Assembly: GCA_903842235.1 (NCBI GenBank)
Contig: CAIMLG010000340.1
Location: forward strand, 1-56,259
Direction of reading: 5' to 3'
Source: an uncultured Verrucomicrobia subdivision 3 bacterium
Lineage (GTDB): Bacteria > Verrucomicrobiota > Verrucomicrobiia > Limisphaerales > UBA11358
Length of the DNA stretch: 56,259 nucleotides
Below are positions 16,085-25,059 of this stretch, one piece after another (positions within the stretch are counted from its first letter, which is position 1; every line of letters begins with the position of its first letter). Under the pieces are notes generated by a model, which saw only the letters and a program-made list of their open reading frames with translations, did not search any database and was not told where the DNA came from. A program made the translations under genes and the position numbers.

Positions 16085-17240
16085 TCAACCGAAGACCGCC
16101 GTTCTCCATGTAGCCCTCAATCCCGTCACCGGGCCGTGGAGCGTGCTGCGGGATCTGGCTATGGCCCAGTCGAAGTCAGGACGGTATGCCTCCGTTGGCA
16201 TCGGCATCATTCACTCCCGCAAGTGGCCGGCCAGCTACGATGCTGAATTGCGCGGTTTGGGACTGCCGTTTTTCAAGGCGAACACCTTGGAATCTTTTGG
16301 CACCGCCCAGTTCATCTGGCAACGCTTTCAAAAACCACCCATTGGAGCTTGGGCGCAGGAACTGGCCTGGCAAAGCGGCAGCGAACGGGTAATCGTCCAC
16401 TTTCACAATGCCTGGATGTCCGGCATTTTCCTGCCGCTGCATCCGCCGCCTGCGTGTCTGGTCCGCTGTGTGGCTACGTTTCACGGCGTCAACGCCCGGT
16501 TGGATGGCCGCCCGCTGCGCCGGTGGTTGCATCGCTGGATGGCCGCGCGTTTGCCGCGTTATGGCGCACGGCTGACTTCGGTGGATGACAGCAACCTGCC
16601 CCTGGCGGAAACTGTGCTAGGGTTGAACCCGGCGCTGTTCACCACTATTCCCAATGGCGTGGAGGATGATGCTCAATCCAAATGTGCAGCTTGGAATGGC
16701 GAAGGGGTGTTCACCATTGGCCACATCGGCAGCATCACGGAATGGAAAGGGTGGCGGCTGGCAGCGGAGGCTGTTTTGCGACTTCACGCTGAGGGGGTGA
16801 AGATTCGGCTGATTATTGCCGGGGCCGGGCCGGAGGAAGAACAGTCCCGGCAGATGGCCAAGGAGAGTGGTGGCAGCATTGAATTTCTTGGTCATGTCAC
16901 TCAACCGCGAAGGAATCTTGTTCCCCGGCTTCACGCCTTGTCGGTCATGTCCAAGCATGAAGGGCTGCCCATGACCATTATCGAAGCCATGGCCGCAGGT
17001 GTGCCGGTGGTGGCCACCGCAGTGGGTGGCATCCCCGAAGCCGTGGTGGATAGACAGAACGGTTTTTTGATTCCCCGCAGTGTGGAAGCGTTGGTTAACT
17101 CGCTGCGCCGTTTGTATCAATCGCCAGAAATGTGGCGCACATTGAGCACTGGGTCGCGCGAACGATTTGAACGGCAATTTGAAATCAGCCACATTCTGAA
17201 GCAATACGATGTGGTTTACGGCCAAGCGTTCTCATCGTAG
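16077..17240 (+). CDS. GT4 family glycosyltransferase
   Basis: This is a retaining GT-B glycosyltransferase of 387 residues. It begins VLHVALNPVTGPWSVLRDLAM, the acceptor-domain strand and glycine loop. The donor domain has FTIGHIGSITEWKGWRLAAEA, LIIAGAGPEEE, IEFLGHV and SVMSKHEGLPMTIIEAMAAGVPVVATAVGGIPE, with the E-x7-E motif (EGLPMTIIE). The ATG lies within the tail of the preceding remnant, so that insertion sits right at its translation start. A stable hairpin follows the stop (17248-17281). Confidence 0.9.
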   Translation: MSNQPKTAVLHVALNPVTGPWSVLRDLAMAQSKSGRYASVGIGIIHSRKWPASYDAELRGLGLPFFKANTLESFGTAQFIWQRFQKPPIGAWAQELAWQSGSERVIVHFHNAWMSGIFLPLHPPPACLVRCVATFHGVNARLDGRPLRRWLHRWMAARLPRYGARLTSVDDSNLPLAETVLGLNPALFTTIPNGVEDDAQSKCAAWNGEGVFTIGHIGSITEWKGWRLAAEAVLRLHAEGVKIRLIIAGAGPEEEQSRQMAKESGGSIEFLGHVTQPRRNLVPRLHALSVMSKHEGLPMTIIEAMAAGVPVVATAVGGIPEAVVDRQNGFLIPRSVEALVNSLRRLYQSPEMWRTLSTGSRERFERQFEISHILKQYDVVYGQAFSS

Positions 17241-17247
17241 CGCAATG

Positions 17248-17281
17248 AAACCAATTATCAGCCATTGCTGACAATTGGTTT
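17248..17281 (+). terminator. 15-bp stem-loop after a glycosyltransferase gene
   Basis: AAACCAATTATCAGC (17248-17262), loop CATT, then GCTGACAATTGGTTT (17267-17281): 14 of 15 pairs match, with one A/C mismatch. It lies 7 bases after the stop of the GT4 gene. The right arm ends in TTT but no long T-run follows, so it may be a weak terminator or an mRNA-stabilising hairpin. It splits the locus before the epimerase gene. Confidence 0.6.
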
Positions 17282-17425
17282 CTGTGGAGTCATCTCATGA
17301 TTGAAACAGTGAGCCACTCGAAGCCAATCATTGCCATGTTGATTTGTCGCCCCGGCCCATGATAATTTCACTTTACCATTGGTGCTTGTTGGCGTTTGTT
17401 TGTAGTTTTATGTTTTAAAGAATTT

Positions 17426-18364
17426 ATGCAATACCAACGAAAAATCCTAATCACCGGGGGTGCCGGCAACATTGGCGGCGCCTTGGCCGGTTGTCTGGCA
17501 AAAGATCCTGCAAACTACGTCGTCGTAGTGGACGACCTCTCCACTGGCAGCGCCACAAAACTGCCGGACCCGAAACTGCCAAATTGGCGTTTCATCAAAT
17601 TGGACGTCAACGAACAACCAGCCATCGCGTCGGTCATGACGAGCACTGCGTTCGATTATGTGTTCCACTATGCCGCCGTGGTCGGGGTGCAACGCACCCT
17701 GAATCATCCCCTGCTGGTGTTGCGTGACATCGAAGGGATCAAGAATATTCTGGAATTATCCAAAAACACCGGCGTCCGCCGAGTGTTTTATTCCTCGTCG
17801 TCCGAGGTCTATGGCGAGCCTTTCGAGATTCCCCAGAACGAGCACACCACGCCGTTGAATTCACGATTGCCATACGCGATTGTGAAAAATCTGGGTGAAT
17901 CGTTTTTCAAGAGCTACGAACAGGAATTCGGGCTGGCTTATACTATCTTCCGCTTTTTTAACACCTACGGCCCACGCCAGAGCGAGGATTTTGTCCTGCC
18001 AAAAATGGTCGCGGCCGCCCTCACCGGGAAACCTCTCACCGTGTATGGCGACGGCAGCCAAACGCGTACCTTTTGCTATGTGGACGACAACATTGAAACC
18101 ACCCGCCGGGCCTTGTATGACGACCTCTTGATCAATGAAACTGCCAATGTCGGCAGCGACCATGAGGTGACAATTCTGGAACTGGCCAAAATGGTGGCGC
18201 ATCAGGCCGGCGGCACCGCCCTGATCACCCATTTGCCGCCGTTGCCGGAAGGGGACATGACCCGCCGCTGTCCGGATATTTCTAAAATGAAAGCAATTCT
18301 CGGTCGCGAATTGGTCCCCTTGCGGCTCGGAATCGAGCGCCTGATCAAATCTAAACGCGGCTGA
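17426..18364 (+). CDS. NAD-dependent epimerase/dehydratase (nucleotide-sugar SDR)
   Basis: This is an extended short-chain dehydrogenase of 312 residues acting on a nucleotide sugar in the cytoplasm. ATG 17426 puts ILITGGAGNIGG (the GxxGxxG NAD site) at the N-terminus. It has SSSSEVYGEP for the catalytic Ser/Thr strand and Y-A-I-V-K as the YxxxK pair, followed by FRFFNTYGPRQ and VYGDGSQTRTFCYVDD. The latter segments are most like UDP-glucuronate decarboxylases and dTDP/UDP-sugar epimerases. The exact reaction (4-epimerase, decarboxylase or dehydratase) is not decided by these motifs. Confidence 0.85.
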   Translation: MQYQRKILITGGAGNIGGALAGCLAKDPANYVVVVDDLSTGSATKLPDPKLPNWRFIKLDVNEQPAIASVMTSTAFDYVFHYAAVVGVQRTLNHPLLVLRDIEGIKNILELSKNTGVRRVFYSSSSEVYGEPFEIPQNEHTTPLNSRLPYAIVKNLGESFFKSYEQEFGLAYTIFRFFNTYGPRQSEDFVLPKMVAAALTGKPLTVYGDGSQTRTFCYVDDNIETTRRALYDDLLINETANVGSDHEVTILELAKMVAHQAGGTALITHLPPLPEGDMTRRCPDISKMKAILGRELVPLRLGIERLIKSKRG

Positions 18365-18425
18365 TTGGGTTTTAATTTATTTTTCTGCCGCAGACGACTG
18401 ACAACTTTTCATTTCTCCCCCTCCA

Positions 18426-19481
18426 ATGACTTATCTGTTTCTGTGCCTCCCACTGGCCGGCTATTTCCATAACTGCATCCGGCAACTGGTCGAGGCTGAT
18501 CCCCTCGCTAAGGTGCGAATCATCACCCATCCGGGCAAAAACAATGCGCCTTTCCGCTTCGCCGAACATCCGAGAATCTCAATTCTGAACCGCGCGCAAT
18601 TCTCGAACGACAGCGTTGACGCTGCCATTGGTGACACATCTCCAGATTTCGTCTATCTGGCAGGTTGGAGCGATTCTTTATATCGTAAGATCGGTCGCCG
18701 TTTCCGGAACAGAATTCCAGTGGTCATGGGCATGGACAACCAGTGGAAAGGCACTGCCAAGCAGCAGTTGATGAGTCGCCTGTTTCGGCCTTGGGTTCAT
18801 TCCTTTTGCAATCACATCTTGATTCCGGGACTCTATCAGTATGAGTACGCCCGGCGTCTGGGTTTTCACCGCAATCGTATCCTCACCGGTATGTATTCGG
18901 CGGATTGCGAGCGCTACTGGAAAATTGGTGAGAAACGCAATTTCAACAGCACACCCAAGAAATTGTTGTTCATTGGCGACATGTGGCGCGACAAGGGGGT
19001 GGTGGAGTTGGTGGACTCGTTCAATGAATTAGTGGAGACATTCCCGAATTGGCGACTCGTCATGGTCGGAGGTGGTCCCTTGGTCGAGACTTATCGTGGC
19101 TCATTTGGGAGAATCGATGTGCTGGGTTTTCTCCAGCCGGCGGAGATGGCAGATCTCATTAGTGGCTGCCATGCGTTCTGTTTGCCGAGCTACCACGACG
19201 CTTGGGCAGTCGTAATCCACGAAGCCTGTTGTATGGGCCTGCCAGTGGTGGCCACGGATGTCTGCGGGGCGGTCAGCGCCTTCGTTCATGAAGGCTATAA
19301 CGGGTTCAGGTGCGCCGCAAAAAACAAGGAAAGCCTGCAGGCTGCCTTGCATAAATTAATGTCCCTGACGGATGCCGGTCTGACCGAATTCGGCCAGCGA
19401 AGCCGGCTACTTTCCGGCCAGATAACCCCCGAAGCATGGGCCGCAAATGCCCGCAGTCTCTGTTCGTCTTTCAGTGTATAA
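18426..19481 (+). CDS. GT4-like glycosyltransferase
   Basis: This is a GT-B glycosyltransferase of 351 residues. The N-terminal half is divergent (TYLFLCLPLAGYFHN) but has the right strand-loop spacing. The donor half is clear: KKLLFIGDMWRDKGVVELV, LVMVGGGPLVE, VLGFLQPAEMADL and CLPSYHDAWAVVIHEACCMGLPVVATD, where the acidic motif has AWAVVIHE in place of EGxxxxxxE, so the first Glu is missing. It stands between the epimerase and a glycosyltransferase stub; intervals of 61 and 16 bases suggest one transcript. Confidence 0.82.
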   Translation: MTYLFLCLPLAGYFHNCIRQLVEADPLAKVRIITHPGKNNAPFRFAEHPRISILNRAQFSNDSVDAAIGDTSPDFVYLAGWSDSLYRKIGRRFRNRIPVVMGMDNQWKGTAKQQLMSRLFRPWVHSFCNHILIPGLYQYEYARRLGFHRNRILTGMYSADCERYWKIGEKRNFNSTPKKLLFIGDMWRDKGVVELVDSFNELVETFPNWRLVMVGGGPLVETYRGSFGRIDVLGFLQPAEMADLISGCHAFCLPSYHDAWAVVIHEACCMGLPVVATDVCGAVSAFVHEGYNGFRCAAKNKESLQAALHKLMSLTDAGLTEFGQRSRLLSGQITPEAWAANARSLCSSFSV

Positions 19482-19497
19482 TTTTTGATTTTTAACG

Positions 19498-19719
19498 ATG
19501 ATCAAGACCATCAATCTTACAGCCTCCGTCTTGCGCAATGCCGGCGGGTTGTTTGAAAACGTGCGTTACTTGGTGCAGTCTCTGGTGGCAGCATGCTTAG
19601 ATGTTCGTCTGCTGAGCAATGAAGACGAACACACGGCAGTGGACAAAGCCATTGAAATTGGGCCGGTCAAGCCTACACTGATTCAGCGGTTGATCGTTCA
19701 GGCGCTCCTCGCCCGCTGA
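19498..19719 (+). pseudogene. N-terminal remnant of a GT4 glycosyltransferase
   Basis: This 73-codon frame reads IKTINLTASVLRNAGGLFENVRYLVQSL, then DVRLLSNEDEHTAVD. That is how GT4 proteins like the next gene begin (strand, S-x-x-x-GG-x-x-x-x-x-R-L, then V-x-VFSLEDEF). It ends at a stop after residue 73, with nothing of the donor domain. The next gene (19729) is a full copy of the same type. I read it as a stub left by recombination or a deletion between neighbouring glycosyltransferase genes. Confidence 0.65.
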
Positions 19720-19728
19720 ACTCCGGAT

Positions 19729-20919
19729 ATGAATATCACCTTTACTAGTCAATCAGCTTCGAGCAAAAATTGTGGAATATTCAATACCCAGCTTCGTTTG
19801 GCCCGCAATCTAACCGCTATCCCCGAAACTGTAGTTGATGTTTTCAGCTTGGAAGATGAATTTAGCAAGGCGGATGCCGCGAATTGGTCTTCGTTGGTGC
19901 CGCGGTATTTCCCGACTCATGGTCCGAATCTTTTTGGCTTTGCACCCGCGCTGAAAGAGGCATTACTTGAGAGTCGTTCCGAGCTGGTCCACCTTCATGG
20001 GCTTTGGTCATATGCTTCAGTTGCGACATTGGCTTGGTCCAAAAGCACCGGCCGGCCGCATATAATCTCGGCTCATGGTATGTTGGACCCGTGGGCGTTG
20101 AATAATTCAGCATGGAAGAAGCGCGTGGCCAGAATCCTCTTTGAAAACTCAAATCTTCGACGCGCGGCCTGTCTCCATGCTCTGAACCAAGGAGAGCTAA
20201 AGGCTATCCGAAGCCTTGGCATTACTTCGCCTGTATGTGTTATCCCAATAGGAATAGATTTGCCGGACAATGTGAGGACATCTGATTCACCATGGCCGAC
20301 GCAGTTGGTTCGTGGCCGAAAGCGACTCCTTTACTTCGGTCGGCTGCATCCGAAGAAGGGCTTGGTGAATCTGGTTAATGCATGGGCACAGCTTTCCAAG
20401 CGGGATGCAAAGATTGCCGATGATTGGTGTCTTATCATTGCCGGACGGGATCAAGGCGGACATGAGGCGCTTCTAAAGCAGATCCTAACGCAGTTCGATA
20501 TCCAGCATTCAGTCATTTTTGTCGGGGCACTTTCAGAATCACAAAAAGAGGCCGCTTATCAACATTGCGATGCCTTCATCCTGCCTTCGTTTAGCGAAGG
20601 ATTGCCGATGGTGGTTTTGGAGGCGTGGGCATACGGCAAACCGGTGTTGATGACGCGGGAATGTAATTTGCCGGAAGGATTCACCGCGAACGCCGCCATC
20701 GGTATCGAACCCAATGTTGAGAGCATAACGCAAGGATTAGCTCAATTGCGCCACGCCCCCGAATCCACGCTCCATGCTCTGGGTAACAACGGTCGCGCCC
20801 TAGTCGCTGCGCGATTTGTCTGGCCAAAGGTGGCGGCTGACATGCGGTCAGTCTATGCGTGGGTGCTGGGTGGCGGGCCGAAACCGGAATTTGTCACGGA
20901 AGGTTTTGATGAGCGTTGA
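19729..20919 (+). CDS. GT4 family glycosyltransferase
   Basis: This is a full-length GT-B glycosyltransferase of 396 residues. The acceptor domain has the LEDEF segment, VHLHGLWSYASVATL and ISAHGMLDPWALNNSAWKK. The donor domain has KRLLYFGRLHPKKGLVNLV, IIAGRDQGGHE, VIFVGALSESQKEAAY and LPSFSEGLPMVVLEAWAYGKPVLMT, with E-x7-E in EGLPMVVLE. The HGMLDPWAL group, shared with the protein at 25060, is common in transferases of this subgroup that act on capsule and colanic-acid-type chains. It lies directly after its truncated relative. Confidence 0.9.
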   Translation: MNITFTSQSASSKNCGIFNTQLRLARNLTAIPETVVDVFSLEDEFSKADAANWSSLVPRYFPTHGPNLFGFAPALKEALLESRSELVHLHGLWSYASVATLAWSKSTGRPHIISAHGMLDPWALNNSAWKKRVARILFENSNLRRAACLHALNQGELKAIRSLGITSPVCVIPIGIDLPDNVRTSDSPWPTQLVRGRKRLLYFGRLHPKKGLVNLVNAWAQLSKRDAKIADDWCLIIAGRDQGGHEALLKQILTQFDIQHSVIFVGALSESQKEAAYQHCDAFILPSFSEGLPMVVLEAWAYGKPVLMTRECNLPEGFTANAAIGIEPNVESITQGLAQLRHAPESTLHALGNNGRALVAARFVWPKVAADMRSVYAWVLGGGPKPEFVTEGFDER

Positions 20920-21029
20920 AATACATCTGAATCTGATTCAGAAAAAACCATAGATGGGATGGTTCCTTCGCCTTAATTGTAACAGCATCTTGCGGCATCG
21001 TATCGACCATCGGAATCGGGTGGCAGAAG

Positions 21030-21058
21030 TTGACAAAGCTTGCCCAGTCGGGTCTTAT
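21030..21058 (+). promoter_or_regulatory. candidate sigma70-type promoter of the heptose gene group
   Basis: TTGACA (21030-21035, exact consensus) and TCTTAT (21053-21058, 4 of 6) stand 17 bases apart. The epimerase ATG follows at 21078. The 158 bases between 20919 and 21078 carry no gene, so an internal promoter here would drive the epimerase, HddC-GmhB, GmhA and HddA genes. Only sequence similarity supports it. Confidence 0.45.
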
Positions 21059-21077
21059 GCTGGTCGTATATTTATTA

Positions 21078-22031
21078 ATGAACGCAACCATTTTTATCAC
21101 CGGCGGTGCGGGGTTCATAGGCAGCCATCTAGTTGACGAGTTGTTGGCGCGAGGACACCGCGTTATCAGCGCGGATAATTTTGCGCTTGGCCGCCGTGAG
21201 AACCTCGCCGCTGCGCTGAAAAATCCGCGCTTCACTTTCCGCGAACTTGACGTGAACAACCTGGGCGCCACGGTTGCATTCCTGCGCGAACAAGGACAAG
21301 TGGACGAAGTCTGGCACATGGCCGCCAACTCGGATATCCCGGCCGGAGTCAACAACCCGGATGTGGATTTAAACCTGACCTTTCTTACCACGTTTAACAC
21401 GCTCAAGATGATGCGCACGCTCGGCATCCCGCGTCTCGTGTTCGCGTCCAGTTCAGCTATTTATGGCGCGCATGATGGCGACCTCCGCGAGGACACCGGC
21501 CCGCTGTTTCCGATCTCCAACTATGGCGCGATGAAGCTTGCTTCGGAAGGCTGCATAACCGCCGCGCTGGAAAGCTTTCTCAAACAGGTTTGGATTTTCC
21601 GCTTCCCGAATGTTATTGGAGGACGCGCCACGCACGGCGTCATTTACGATTTTTTAAAAAAACTCCGCGCCAATCCGGCGGAACTCGAAGTGCTGGGGGA
21701 CGGCACCCAGGAAAAACCCTATCTGCACGTCACGGAATTAGTCAATGCGATGCTGCACATCCGCGACCACGGCAACCAGCGCCTTAATTATTTCAACATT
21801 GCTTCTGTGAAAAGCGCAGCCACCGTCCGGTTTATTGCCGAGGCGGTTGTGCGTACAGCCGCGCCGGGCGCAAGCATCCGCTACACCGGCGGCAGCCGCG
21901 GCTGGGTCGGTGATGTGCCAAAATTCAGCTATTCCATTGAGAAATTGCAGGCTTTGGGCTGGTTATCCAAGCTGACTTCCCAAGCCGCCGTTGAACGGGC
22001 CATTCAGGAAAACCTTCACCTTGCCAAGTAA
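21078..22031 (+). CDS. NAD-dependent epimerase/dehydratase (GalE-like SDR)
   Basis: This is a nucleotide-sugar SDR of 317 residues. ATG 21078 starts ATIFITGGAGFIGSHLVDELL, the Rossmann NAD site. It continues with VWHMAANSDIPAG, VFASSSAIYG (catalytic Ser region), and NYGAMKLASE with the YxxxK pair, and ends with a substrate domain containing LEVLGDGTQEKPYLHVTELV. It precedes HddC-GmhB by 9 bases and thus belongs to the heptose group. Epimerisation or another change of GDP-heptose is plausible, but UDP-sugar 4-epimerisation is equally compatible with the sequence. Confidence 0.83.
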   Translation: MNATIFITGGAGFIGSHLVDELLARGHRVISADNFALGRRENLAAALKNPRFTFRELDVNNLGATVAFLREQGQVDEVWHMAANSDIPAGVNNPDVDLNLTFLTTFNTLKMMRTLGIPRLVFASSSAIYGAHDGDLREDTGPLFPISNYGAMKLASEGCITAALESFLKQVWIFRFPNVIGGRATHGVIYDFLKKLRANPAELEVLGDGTQEKPYLHVTELVNAMLHIRDHGNQRLNYFNIASVKSAATVRFIAEAVVRTAAPGASIRYTGGSRGWVGDVPKFSYSIEKLQALGWLSKLTSQAAVERAIQENLHLAK

Positions 22032-22040
22032 TTTACGGAT

Positions 22041-23345
22041 ATGAAACAGGCTGTCATTCTGGCCGGCGGTTTGGGAACTCGTTTGCGCGCGCGGCTCGGT
22101 GATTTACCGAAGCCGATGATTCCTTTCGCCGGCCGGCCGTTACTGGAGCTTCAGGTGGAACTTTGTGTGCGCCATGGATTGCGTGATATCTTAATCTTCG
22201 CCTGCTACCGTGCAGATTTGATTGAGGCTCACTTTGGCGATGGTCGCCGGTGGGGTGCGAACATTTCGTACGTCAACGAGCGCGAACCCCTTGGCACGGC
22301 AGGCGCGGTGCTGGCGGGTTTTGAAAAATTGGCGGATGTGTTTGCCGTTCTTTATGGCGACACCATGGTGAATGTGGATCTGACGCGACTTGCGCAGTTT
22401 CACACGCGAAGTGGTGCTGACGCAACCCTCCTGCTGCATCCCAACAACCATCCGTCAGACTCCGATCTGGTGGAGGTTGACCGTAATGGGCTGGTCACAG
22501 CCTTTCATAATCGTCCGCATCCCTCCGACCGATGGTTTCAAAATCTGGTCAATGCCGGGCTTTACATTCTGAGCAAATCCGCTTTGTCACCGTGGGCGGC
22601 ACAGCCGGCGAAAATGGATTTTGGCAAGGATCTATTTCCCGCGATGCTCCAGCGTGGCGCGCGGTTGCTCGGTTACAACAGCCCGGAATATATCAAGGAC
22701 ATCGGCACACCCGAACGCTATGACAAGATTTGTGCGGAATTGAAAAACGGAGTCGTGGAAGCCAGTTCCCTGGCCGTGCCACAGCGGGCGGTTTTTCTGG
22801 ATCGCGACGGCACGCTCATTGCCGACAAAGATTGTCTGCGGTCGGCATCCGGGCTGGAAATATTACCCGACGTGCCAGAGGCTATTCGCGAGTTGAACCA
22901 CCACGGCTGGCGCGCAATAGTCGTCACCAACCAGCCCGTCATTGCTAAAGGCTGGTGCGACGAGGTGGAAATGCAAAACATCCACAACAAGCTCGAAACT
23001 CTGCTTGGCCGCGAACACGCTTTTCTAGACCGCATATATTATTGCCCGCATCATCCCGACTCAGGATTTGATGGTGAGCGGCCCGAATTAAAGATCCGGT
23101 GCGAATGTCGCAAGCCCGGCACCGGCATGGTTCGCCAGGCGGCAGCGGACATGAACATCGACCTGACAAAAAGCTGGCTCGTCGGTGACACAACCACTGA
23201 TATCCAAACCGCACACAATGCGGGGTTGCGTTCCGTTCTGGTGAAAACCGGCGCGGGCGGATTGGACGGGAGATTTCAAGTCCGGTCTGACCACGCCGCA
23301 CCAGGGCTACTCGACGCGGTGCGTTTTATACTCACTCAAAAGTAA
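22041..23345 (+). CDS. heptose-1-phosphate guanylyltransferase / heptose-bisphosphate phosphatase fusion (HddC-GmhB)
   Basis: This is one chain of 434 residues with two enzymes. Residues 1-235 form a sugar nucleotidyltransferase: AVILAGGLGTRLRAR, LPKPMIPFAGRP, and the GD of YGDTMVN, as in HddC-type enzymes. Residues ~250-434 form a HAD phosphatase of the GmhB type: FLDRDGTLIADKD (DxD nucleophile), VVTNQP, the zinc-ligand group CPHHP...CECRKPGTG, and LVGDTTTDIQTA. GmhB would remove the 7-phosphate from the heptose 1,7-bisphosphate, and the transferase would then make GDP-heptose. These are successive steps, so the fusion makes sense as channelling. Specificity for GTP rather than another NTP is inferred from HddA/GmhA next door. 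Confidence 0.85.
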   Translation: MKQAVILAGGLGTRLRARLGDLPKPMIPFAGRPLLELQVELCVRHGLRDILIFACYRADLIEAHFGDGRRWGANISYVNEREPLGTAGAVLAGFEKLADVFAVLYGDTMVNVDLTRLAQFHTRSGADATLLLHPNNHPSDSDLVEVDRNGLVTAFHNRPHPSDRWFQNLVNAGLYILSKSALSPWAAQPAKMDFGKDLFPAMLQRGARLLGYNSPEYIKDIGTPERYDKICAELKNGVVEASSLAVPQRAVFLDRDGTLIADKDCLRSASGLEILPDVPEAIRELNHHGWRAIVVTNQPVIAKGWCDEVEMQNIHNKLETLLGREHAFLDRIYYCPHHPDSGFDGERPELKIRCECRKPGTGMVRQAAADMNIDLTKSWLVGDTTTDIQTAHNAGLRSVLVKTGAGGLDGRFQVRSDHAAPGLLDAVRFILTQK

Positions 23346-23406
23346 CTTGCACGCTTATTTGCGGAAATCTTCTTGTGACAGATTGGCCTCGGAACATAAT
23401 TGACCA

Positions 23407-23982
23407 ATGAAAACAAAACAGTGGCTTGCGGATTATTTTCTGGCGCAAAAGACCGCTGCGGAATCAGTCCCTCTCGAAGTGGTCGCGCGGATGATTTCCG
23501 AACTGCGTGATGCGTTGCTGGCAGACAGGCAAATCTTTGTTTTCGGCAATGGCGGTAGCGCGGCCAACCTTTCACATTTCGCAACCGACCTCGGCAAAGG
23601 GGCGTCGGACAGGCTGGGCAAGCGCTTTCGGATCCATTCGCTTAACGACAATGTGCCATGGATGACGGCCATCGCCAATGACTATGAATACGCCGATGTT
23701 TTCGTGAAACAGCTCGAAAACTTTGCGCGCCCCGGCGATCTGGTGCTTTCTGTGAGCGTCAGCGGCAATTCGCCAAATTGCGTGCGGGCATTTGAGTGGG
23801 CAAAGAAAAACGGCTTGCACTCCATCGCCATCGTCGGCGCCAAACGCGGACGGATGGCGGAGATTGCCAATACCGTCATTGTCATCGCCGAAACGCATTA
23901 TGGCCGCGTGGAGGACGTGCAGATGAACATTCTGCATACTCTTTGCTACGCGTTTGTGGAAAATCCAGAGTGGGGAAAATAA
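23407..23982 (+). CDS. gmhA: sedoheptulose-7-phosphate isomerase
   Basis: This is a SIS-domain isomerase of 191 residues, the usual GmhA size, converting sedoheptulose 7-phosphate into D-glycero-D-manno-heptose 7-phosphate in the cytoplasm. Visible are FVFGNGGSAANLSHFATDL, the phosphate-binding glycine/serine loop, LVLSVSVSGNSPNCVRAF (second SIS loop), and GRVEDVQMNILHTLCYAF with the conserved E-x-x-Q/H active-site segment. It lies 61 bases after the HddC-GmhB fusion and 1 base before HddA. Confidence 0.92.
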   Translation: MKTKQWLADYFLAQKTAAESVPLEVVARMISELRDALLADRQIFVFGNGGSAANLSHFATDLGKGASDRLGKRFRIHSLNDNVPWMTAIANDYEYADVFVKQLENFARPGDLVLSVSVSGNSPNCVRAFEWAKKNGLHSIAIVGAKRGRMAEIANTVIVIAETHYGRVEDVQMNILHTLCYAFVENPEWGK

Positions 23983-23983
23983 T

Positions 23984-24967
23984 ATGATCATCAGCCGGAC
24001 GCCTTTGCGGATGAGCTTTGTCGGTGGCGGCAGTGACCTGGCCTCTTATTACAGGCGATTTGGGGGCGCGGTGGTTTCCACCGCCATCAACCAGTTTGTC
24101 TATGTTACCGTCAACAAAAAATTTGACGACCATATCCGCATCAGCTATTCGCGCACGGAAAACGCCCGTTCCGTCCCGCGCATCAAACATCCATTGGTCC
24201 GCGAAGCCATGCGGATGTTGAACATCACGGGCGGCGTGGAAATCACTTCCATTGCAGATATTCCAGCCAAAGGCACAGGCCTTGGCAGTTCCAGCACATT
24301 CACCGTCGGCCTGCTCCATGCGCTGCACGCCTTTGCCGAACGCTACGCCAGCGCCGAACAACTGGCGCGCGAGGCGTGCACAATCGAAATTGAACAGTGC
24401 GGCGAACCCATTGGCAAACAAGACCAATATGCCGCCGCGTTTGGCGGATTAAACTTTATCCGATTTGACACCGACGATACTGTCACCGTCGAAAAGATTA
24501 TCTGCAGGCGGGCAACCATAGAACAGTTGCAGTCGCACATCATCGTCTTTTACACCGGCATCACCCGCAGCGCCTCGACCATCCTGGCCCATCAGCAAAA
24601 GGCGGTTGCCACGGAAAAAAAGAAGCAGGTCGTGATGAAACGTATGGTCGCCCAAGCTTTTGAATTGCGTGAACAGCTTCAGCGCAACGAACTTTCAGGC
24701 TTCGGGGAAATGTTGCACGAAGGCTGGGAGTTGAAAAAAACTCTTGGCCCAAGAATTTCCTCAGGCGCGATTGATTCCTGGTATAGTGCCGCCCGCAAGG
24801 CTGGAGCTTTGGGAGGAAAACTTCTAGGCGCCGGCGCCGGTGGATTCCTCACATTTTACGTGCCGCCAGAGAGGCATGAAGCCGTTGCCCAAGCGCTACC
24901 AGGTTTGCGACGAATGGATTTTCGTTTTGAGCCTCAAGGCAGCCGTATTATTTTTATCCACCACTAA
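23984..24967 (+). CDS. hddA: D-glycero-alpha-D-manno-heptose-7-phosphate kinase
   Basis: This is a GHMP kinase of 327 residues that phosphorylates heptose 7-phosphate at O-1. ATG 23984 starts MIISRTPLRMSFVGGGSDLA, the HddA-type motif 1. Motif 2 is PAKGTGLGSSSTFTVGLLHAL (a GLGSSS loop), and motif 3 is LLGAGAGGFLTFYV near the C-terminus. The sequence GEPIGKQDQYAAAFGGLN is shared by HddA and fucokinase-like members. Its place right after gmhA and near a GmhB/HddC fusion favours heptose over other sugars. It completes the D-glycero-alpha-D-manno-heptose branch. Confidence 0.9.
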   Translation: MIISRTPLRMSFVGGGSDLASYYRRFGGAVVSTAINQFVYVTVNKKFDDHIRISYSRTENARSVPRIKHPLVREAMRMLNITGGVEITSIADIPAKGTGLGSSSTFTVGLLHALHAFAERYASAEQLAREACTIEIEQCGEPIGKQDQYAAAFGGLNFIRFDTDDTVTVEKIICRRATIEQLQSHIIVFYTGITRSASTILAHQQKAVATEKKKQVVMKRMVAQAFELREQLQRNELSGFGEMLHEGWELKKTLGPRISSGAIDSWYSAARKAGALGGKLLGAGAGGFLTFYVPPERHEAVAQALPGLRRMDFRFEPQGSRIIFIHH

Positions 24968-25059
24968 AAAATGAATTCGGCAAATGATTTGGAAACAAGT
25001 CCAGACATTTTCGCAATCACGGCTTTTTAAGAGCCAGTTGCTTTATTGGAAAATTCATC

